In this document: in pieces, positions 57,828-64,000 of the stretch
Layout of the letters: each line of letters starts with the position of its first letter
How positions within the stretch are numbered: position 1 is the first letter of the stretch
NCBI GenBank assembly: GCA_963800235.1
Contig: CAWDAD010000003.1
Coordinates: 806,001-870,000 of the forward strand
Origin: CAVVNP01 sp963800235
GTDB lineage: Bacteria; Actinomycetota; Acidimicrobiia; Acidimicrobiales; Iamiaceae
Direction: 5' to 3'
DNA length: 64,000 bases
Translations under genes and position numbers: made by a program
Notes under the pieces: model-generated
Seen by the model: only the letters and a program-made list of their open reading frames with translations
Databases searched by the model: none
What the model was told of the DNA's origin: nothing

Positions 57828-59083
57828 CTCGCTCCTCCGTCGTGGTTGGGAGCCGCCGACCGGGGATCGGCGGCGATGTCGGTTCGGTGGTGCATGCCGG
57901 CCCAGCGGATGCGGCCGACGGCCTCGTAGGCGCGCTGGCGCGCCGTGGCCAGGTCCGGTCCCCGACCGGTGACCGAGAGCACCCGGCCCCCGGCGGTCAC
58001 CAGCGGCCCGGTGCCCGACCCCGGCCGGGCGACCCCGGCCAGGTAGATCTCGACGCCGGGGACGGCGCCGGCCGCGTCGAGCCCGTCGATGCGGTCGCCG
58101 GTGCGGGGCGAGGACGGGTAGCCCTCGCTGGCGCAGACGACCGTGACGCAGGCGTCGTCGGAGAACGTCGGCGTCGACGTGAGCTCGCCGGCCGCCGCCT
58201 CGGCCAGCAGCGCGGCCACGTCGCCGGTGAGCCGGGGCAGCACCACCTGCGCCTCCGGGTCGCCGAAGCGGACGTTGTACTCGAGCACCTCGGGCCCCTC
58301 GGCGGTGATGATCATCCCGGCGTAGAGGAAGCCCCGGTAGTCGATGCCCCGGCGGCGCAGCTCGGCCAGCGTCGGGTCGATCGACTCGCGCAGCACCCGG
58401 TCGACCAGCTCGTCGGAGGCGAAGGGCACCGGCGAGTAGCAGCCCATGCCGCCGGTGTTCGGGCCGGTGTCGCCGTCACCGACCCGCTTGTGGTCCTGGG
58501 CGCAGCCGAGCAGCACCGCCCGCTGGCCGTCGCAGAGGGCGAACACCGACAGCTCGGGTCCGTCGAGGTGCTCCTCGAGCACGACCCGGCGGCCGGCGTC
58601 GCCGAAGGAGGAGCCGGCCAGCTTGGCCCGCACGTCGTCCTCGGCCTCGATGAGCGAGGTGGTGACGAGCACCCCCTTGCCGGCGGCCAGCCCGTCGGTC
58701 TTGACGACGTACGGCGGCGGAAGCGAGCGCAGGAAGTCGAGCGCCGGGCCGGGCTCGGTGAACGCCCCGTAGCGAGCGGTGGGGACGCCCGCCTCCACCA
58801 GCAGGTCCTTCATGAAGGCCTTCGACCCCTCGAGCGCCGCACCGGCGGCCCCGGGTCCGAGCACCAGGTGCCCGGCGGCCCGCAGCCGATCGGCGAGCCC
58901 GTCCACCATGGGCGCCTCGGGCCCGATCACGAACAGGTCGGCGTCGATCGCCTCCGGCGGCGTGGCCACCGAGCCCGGGATCCCGGGGTTCCCCGGCGTC
59001 ACCACCACCTCGGCCGTCCGCCCCAGCGCCACCGCCAGCGCATGCTCCCGCCCCCCGGACCCGACCACGCACACCGCGCTCAT
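57824..59083 (-). CDS. purD: Phosphoribosylamine-glycine ligase
   Basis: 419 residues from the ATG at 59083. ATP-grasp enzyme: VCVVGSGGREHALAVALGRT, LFVIGPEAPMVDGLADRLRA, GSKAFMKDLLVEAGVPTARY, YVVKTDGLAAGKGVLVTTSL, DGDTGPNTGGMGCYSPVPFA, YAGMIITAEGPEVLEYNVRF and GDPEAQVVLPRLTGD. Makes GAR. Overlaps purE by 4 nt. Upstream lies an element related to the 146-bp repeat. Confidence 0.95.
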   Translation of the reverse strand: MSAVCVVGSGGREHALAVALGRTAEVVVTPGNPGIPGSVATPPEAIDADLFVIGPEAPMVDGLADRLRAAGHLVLGPGAAGAALEGSKAFMKDLLVEAGVPTARYGAFTEPGPALDFLRSLPPPYVVKTDGLAAGKGVLVTTSLIEAEDDVRAKLAGSSFGDAGRRVVLEEHLDGPELSVFALCDGQRAVLLGCAQDHKRVGDGDTGPNTGGMGCYSPVPFASDELVDRVLRESIDPTLAELRRRGIDYRGFLYAGMIITAEGPEVLEYNVRFGDPEAQVVLPRLTGDVAALLAEAAAGELTSTPTFSDDACVTVVCASEGYPSSPRTGDRIDGLDAAGAVPGVEIYLAGVARPGSGTGPLVTAGGRVLSVTGRGPDLATARQRAYEAVGRIRWAGMHHRTDIAADPRSAAPNHDGGAR

Positions 59084-59195
59084 GGCGAGCACCTGCGGCG
59101 CTCGCTCCCATGCGAACTTGTCGCAGGTGCAGGGCTCTGGCCCGCACAACTGCGACGAGTTCCCGCCCTCACCGACGCAGCGCGACCGACGACAC

Positions 59196-59294
59196 CCGTC
59201 GTGGCGAAGCCAGCGCCGCCCGGAGCCGGCGCCCAGCCGGTGGCCACGCTGCGCAGCCGCCAGGCGAAGCAGCTCCGACGATGGCAGCCATCAT
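59196..59294. repeat. Shorter relative of the 146-bp repeat
   Basis: On the minus strand this reads ATGATGGCTGCCATC...GCTTCGCCTGGCGGCTGCGC and ends GGCGGCGCTGGCTTCGCCAC, matching the two conserved blocks of the purL-purF repeat in reverse orientation, with a shorter spacer. Its frame starts MMAAIVGAASPGGCAA, clearly like MTAHITCAAPPGGCAA. It fills the purD-purA gap. Confidence 0.75.
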
Positions 59295-59332
59295 GTGCGA
59301 AGCACGGGTCGGCGAGGCCTGCCGAGCCGGCC

Positions 59333-60667
59333 CTATGCGACACGGTGCACGAACTGGTCGCGGCCGGGGCCGGTGCCGACCAGGGTGATGGGTACGCCGA
59401 CCTGGGCCTCGAGCAGATCGAGGTAGGCGCGGGCCTCGGCGGGGAGGTCGTGCTTCTCGGTGACCTGGCTGATGTCGGTGCGCCAGCCGGGCAGCTCCTC
59501 GTAGACCGGTCGGGCGGCGTGCAGGTCGCTCTGGTGGTAGGGCAGGTGCTCGTGGCGCTCGCCGCGGACCTCGTAGGCCACGCACACCTTCACCGAGTCG
59601 AGCCGGTCGAGCACGTCGAGCTTGGTGATGGCCAGCTCCGACAGCGAGTTCAGCCGGACCGCGTGCCGGAGCATCACCGCGTCGAACCAACCGGGCCGGC
59701 GCCGACGGCCGCTGTTCGTGCCGAACTCGTGGCCCACGTTCACGAAGTGGTCGCCGAGTCGGATCTCCTCGGCGTCGACGCCCTCACGTGACTTCCCGCC
59801 GACGGCGTCGTCGGAGATGGCCAGCTCGGTGGGGAACGGGCCCGTCCCGACCCGGGTGACGTAGGCCTTGGCCACGCCGATGACCCGGTCGATGTAGCGG
59901 GGGCCGACGCCGGCCCCGACGCACACCCCGCCGGCGATCGGGTTCGAGGAGGTGACGAAGGGGTACGTGCCGTGGTCGAGGTCGAGGAAGGTGGCCTGGG
60001 CGCCCTCGAACAGCACGTGCTGGCCCATCTCCAGGGCGTCGTGCACCAGGTTGACGGTGTCGGCGATGTGGGGCTCGAGCCGGGGGGCGCACACGTCGAG
60101 GTACTCCTCGGCGATCTCGTCGGCGTCGAGCGGCAGCTGGTTGAAGACCTTGGCCAGGACCTGGTTCTTCTCCTTCAGCACCACGTCGAGCTTGGCCCGG
60201 AAGATCTTGGGGTCGAGCAGGTCCTGCACCCGGAGCCCGACCCGGGAGGCCTTGTCGGCGTAGGCCGGACCGATGCCCCGCTTGGTGGTGCCCAGCTTGG
60301 CCTTGCCGAGCCGGCGCTCGATCAGGCGATCGAGCTCCTGGTGGTACGGCAGGATCAGGTGGGCGTTGCCGCTCAGCTTCAGCTTCGAGCAGTCGACGCC
60401 GCGCTGGGTCAGGGCGTCCATCTCGGCGATCAGGACCCGGGGGTCGACGACCACCCCGTTGCCGATGACGGTGGTGATGTGGTCGTAGAGGATGCCGCTC
60501 GGCAGCAGCTGCAGGGCGAAGGTCTCGCCGTTCACCACCAGGGTGTGCCCGGCGTTGTGACCGCCCTGGTAGCGGACGACCAGCTGCATCTCCTTGGCGA
60601 CGAGGTCGGTGAACTTGCCCTTGCCTTCGTCGCCCCATTGGGTGCCGACCAGGACGGTTGCGGGCAC
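59333..60667 (-). CDS. purA: Adenylosuccinate synthetase
   Basis: 444 residues, GTG start behind GAGGAGCAC. Joins IMP and aspartate with GTP. VLVGTQWGDEGKGKFTDLVA carries the catalytic Asp and P-loop-like GDEGKGK; RYQGGHNAGHTLVVNGE holds the catalytic His; TKRGIGPAYADKASRVGLRV, LFEGAQATFLDLDHGTYPFV and SSNPIAGGVCVGAGVGP follow. The switch region NSGRRRRPGWFDAVMLRHAV is present. Its own promoter is at 60703. Confidence 0.95.
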   Translation of the reverse strand: MPATVLVGTQWGDEGKGKFTDLVAKEMQLVVRYQGGHNAGHTLVVNGETFALQLLPSGILYDHITTVIGNGVVVDPRVLIAEMDALTQRGVDCSKLKLSGNAHLILPYHQELDRLIERRLGKAKLGTTKRGIGPAYADKASRVGLRVQDLLDPKIFRAKLDVVLKEKNQVLAKVFNQLPLDADEIAEEYLDVCAPRLEPHIADTVNLVHDALEMGQHVLFEGAQATFLDLDHGTYPFVTSSNPIAGGVCVGAGVGPRYIDRVIGVAKAYVTRVGTGPFPTELAISDDAVGGKSREGVDAEEIRLGDHFVNVGHEFGTNSGRRRRPGWFDAVMLRHAVRLNSLSELAITKLDVLDRLDSVKVCVAYEVRGERHEHLPYHQSDLHAARPVYEELPGWRTDISQVTEKHDLPAEARAYLDLLEAQVGVPITLVGTGPGRDQFVHRVA

Positions 60668-60702
60668 GCGTGCTCCTCGCGAGCGGATCGGGACGGCTGG
60701 CC

Positions 60703-60708
60703 ACGCTA
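60703..60708 (-). promoter_or_regulatory. -10 element (TAGCGT) of purA
   Basis: Minus-strand TAGCGT about 35 nt before the GTG at 60667, leaving a leader of about 29 nt that carries GAGGAGCAC. In contrast to the leaderless set. Confidence 0.45.
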
Positions 60709-60783
60709 CCCAACCCCGCCGGCCTCACCCGAACGAAGCAGCGTCGGGCCGGGGTTGTGGCGGCCGAGCCTCCCACCCCGGCA

Positions 60784-60803
60784 GGCTGACCGACCGGTCA
60801 GCC
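60784..60803. terminator. 8-bp inverted repeat between clpB and purA
   Basis: GGCTGACC (60784-60791), GACC, GGTCAGCC (60796-60803): a perfect stem with a 4-nt loop just behind the clpB stop. A terminator for clpB is the simplest reading; a regulator site for purA is possible. Confidence 0.45.
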
Positions 60804-60813
60804 GGACGGGTCC

Positions 60814-63302
<2,489 letters not shown>

Positions 63303-63308
63303 GTCCAG

Positions 63309-63338
63309 ATCCTACCGCATGCTCAACAAATCTGACAA
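63309..63338 (-). promoter_or_regulatory. clpB promoter (-35 TTGTCA, -10 TAGGAT)
   Basis: Minus-strand TTGTCA (63333-63338) and TAGGAT (63309-63314) are separated by 18 nt; the -10 ends 6 nt before the clpB ATG at 63302, so the transcript is probably leaderless. Confidence 0.6.
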
Positions 63339-63351
63339 TGCCTTTGTCAAG
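63331..63351. promoter_or_regulatory. HAIR-like HspR operator in front of clpB
   Basis: Minus strand CTTGACA-N7-TGTCAGA has the 7-7-7 architecture of the HspR-associated inverted repeat (CTTGAGT-N7-ACTCAAG), with the left arm CTTGA kept and the inner two bases changed. The core TGACAA-N5-TTGTCA (63333-63349) is a perfect repeat and covers the -35 box. HspR is encoded next door. Confidence 0.55.
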
Positions 63352-63372
63352 TTTCTCGGCCCGGCGCCCCCA

Positions 63373-63795
63373 TCAGCGGGCTCGTCGACGACGGCCCTCG
63401 AACACGGCCAGGCTCTGGCGCAGCGGCACCAGGTCGCGCCGGTGCTGGCGGTGGGCGGCCTCGACCGCCTCGTCGCCGGCCGCCTGCAGCCGGCCCAGCT
63501 CGCGGCGCAGCTCGGCGTTCTCGGCCTCGAGCTCGAGCACCCGCTTGACCCCGGCCAGGTTCAGGCCGTCGTTGGTCAGGTCCTGGATTCGCTGGAGCAG
63601 GGCGATGTCGCGCTCGCAGTAGCGGCGGCTGCCGCCGACGGTGCGGGCAGGGTCGACCAGGCCCTTGCGCTCGTAGATGCGCAGCGTCTGGGGATGGACG
63701 CCGGCGAGCTCGGCGGCCACCGAGATCACGTACACCGCCCGGTCGGAGCGCCGCGACGCTCCGGCGGGGCCGCCGGTCGGGTCGGTCGCCGCCAT
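63373..63795 (-). CDS. hspR: Heat-shock repressor HspR (MerR family)
   Basis: 140 residues from the ATG at 63795, which overlaps the dnaJ stop (TGATG); a GTG 3 nt upstream is in frame. MerR-type winged helix: YVISVAAELAGVHPQTLRIY, ERKGLVDPARTVGGSRRYCE, RDIALLQRIQDLTNDGLNLA. The C-terminal helix ELEAENAELRRELGRLQAAG serves dimerisation. HspR represses the dnaK operon and clpB, with DnaK as corepressor. It lies between dnaJ and clpB, and a HAIR-like site is 22 nt behind its stop. Confidence 0.93.
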   Translation of the reverse strand: MAATDPTGGPAGASRRSDRAVYVISVAAELAGVHPQTLRIYERKGLVDPARTVGGSRRYCERDIALLQRIQDLTNDGLNLAGVKRVLELEAENAELRRELGRLQAAGDEAVEAAHRQHRRDLVPLRQSLAVFEGRRRRAR

Positions 63796-64000
63796 CACGC
63801 CACCCCCAGGTGGGCCCGGGGCGACTCGGTCGCCGCCGCCGCCAGGGCCTCGACCGCCTTCTTCTCGGCGCTCGACAGCTTCTGCGGCACGGCCACCTCG
63901 ACGGTGACGAGCAGGTCGCCCTTCTTCTTCTTGGTCTCGATGCCCCGGCCCCGCACCCGGAAGGTGCGGCCGTTGGCGGTGCCCGGCGGCAGCCGCAGCG
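63795..64000 (-). CDS. dnaJ: DnaJ-type co-chaperone, C-terminal end (cut by the window edge)
   Basis: Only the last 68 residues are present: LRLPPGTANGRTFRVRGRGI then KKGDLLVTVEVAVPQKLSSA and a short tail ending in HLGVA. This is the end of the DnaJ/CbpA C-terminal substrate-binding domain. Its stop overlaps the hspR start. The gene order dnaJ-hspR-clpB is the actinobacterial heat-shock arrangement, so dnaK and grpE should lie just beyond the window. Confidence 0.88.
   Translation of the reverse strand, partial: LRLPPGTANGRTFRVRGRGIETKKKKGDLLVTVEVAVPQKLSSAEKKAVEALAAAATESPRAHLGVA

Overview
The window is about 64 kb of very GC-rich actinobacterial chromosome. Most genes use GTG or ATG starts and many begin directly behind a TAnnnT box. 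The gene content (DUF4214 exoproteins, an HspR-type heat-shock locus, an ECF sigma factor paired with a DGPF/YCII protein, CsoR/CopA, a dispersed actinobacterial purine pathway) points to Actinomycetota. The DUF4214 proteins make the class Acidimicrobiia the most likely home, but no rRNA or other decisive marker is present, so the genus is left open.

Layout. 1-1.3 kb is a small accessory patch: an XRE regulator overlapping a nucleotidyltransferase with a frameshift, and a remnant of an excisionase-like gene. 1.3-9.2 kb holds an SPFH membrane protein, a lipoprotein, a PhyH dioxygenase, a DUF488 protein, the DGPF/ECF sigma pair and a DoxX-Rieske fusion. 9.4-21.4 kb holds a second PhyH protein, an esterase with DUF4214 repeats, VOC, tadA, aldose epimerase, an SDR, tRNA-Ser(CGA), DedA, an ABC exporter and a divergent copA/csoR pair with an evident operator. 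21.4-31.1 kb holds a large DUF4214 hydrolase, xseA-xseB, a HAD hydrolase and a three-gene ABC-2 export operon. 31.2-42 kb is an envelope/glycan and redox region: two nucleotide-sugar epimerases, a DegT aminotransferase, a polytopic GT-C-like protein, a GT2 glycosyltransferase, a two-component system, and an operon of DUF2064 protein, membrane-bound molybdopterin oxidoreductase, small membrane protein and methyltransferase. 42-45.4 kb holds an amidohydrolase, DUF2203, a ParA-like ATPase and a zinc-ribbon protein. 45.4-60.7 kb carries ten purine genes in several minus-strand units (purL, purF-purM; purB-purC-purS-purQ; purD-purE; purA). The window ends with clpB-hspR-dnaJ, with dnaJ cut by the edge.

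How the genes work together. The purine genes cover most steps from PRPP to IMP and both enzymes from IMP to AMP; purN, purK and purH are not in the window. CsoR very probably represses copA through an inverted repeat shared by both promoters. HspR probably controls the clpB promoter through a HAIR-like 7-7-7 inverted repeat. The sensor kinase/response regulator pair is divergent from the DUF2064-Mo-methyltransferase operon and convergent with the GT2 gene, so it is a candidate local regulator of that region.

Most unusual signals. (1) Three copies of a 44-bp palindromic intergenic element, two of them between convergent genes, one copy with its central hexamer inverted. (2) Three apparently identical tandem copies of a 146-bp repeat filling the purL-purF gap, with a shorter relative between purD and purA. 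(3) A recurrent leaderless promoter layout at about fifteen protein genes and the tRNA. (4) Two unrelated redox fusions built as membrane helices, internal twin-arginine segment, cofactor domain. (5) Five one-base insertions in clpB plus two more elsewhere, which look like sequence errors and should be checked before those genes are called broken.
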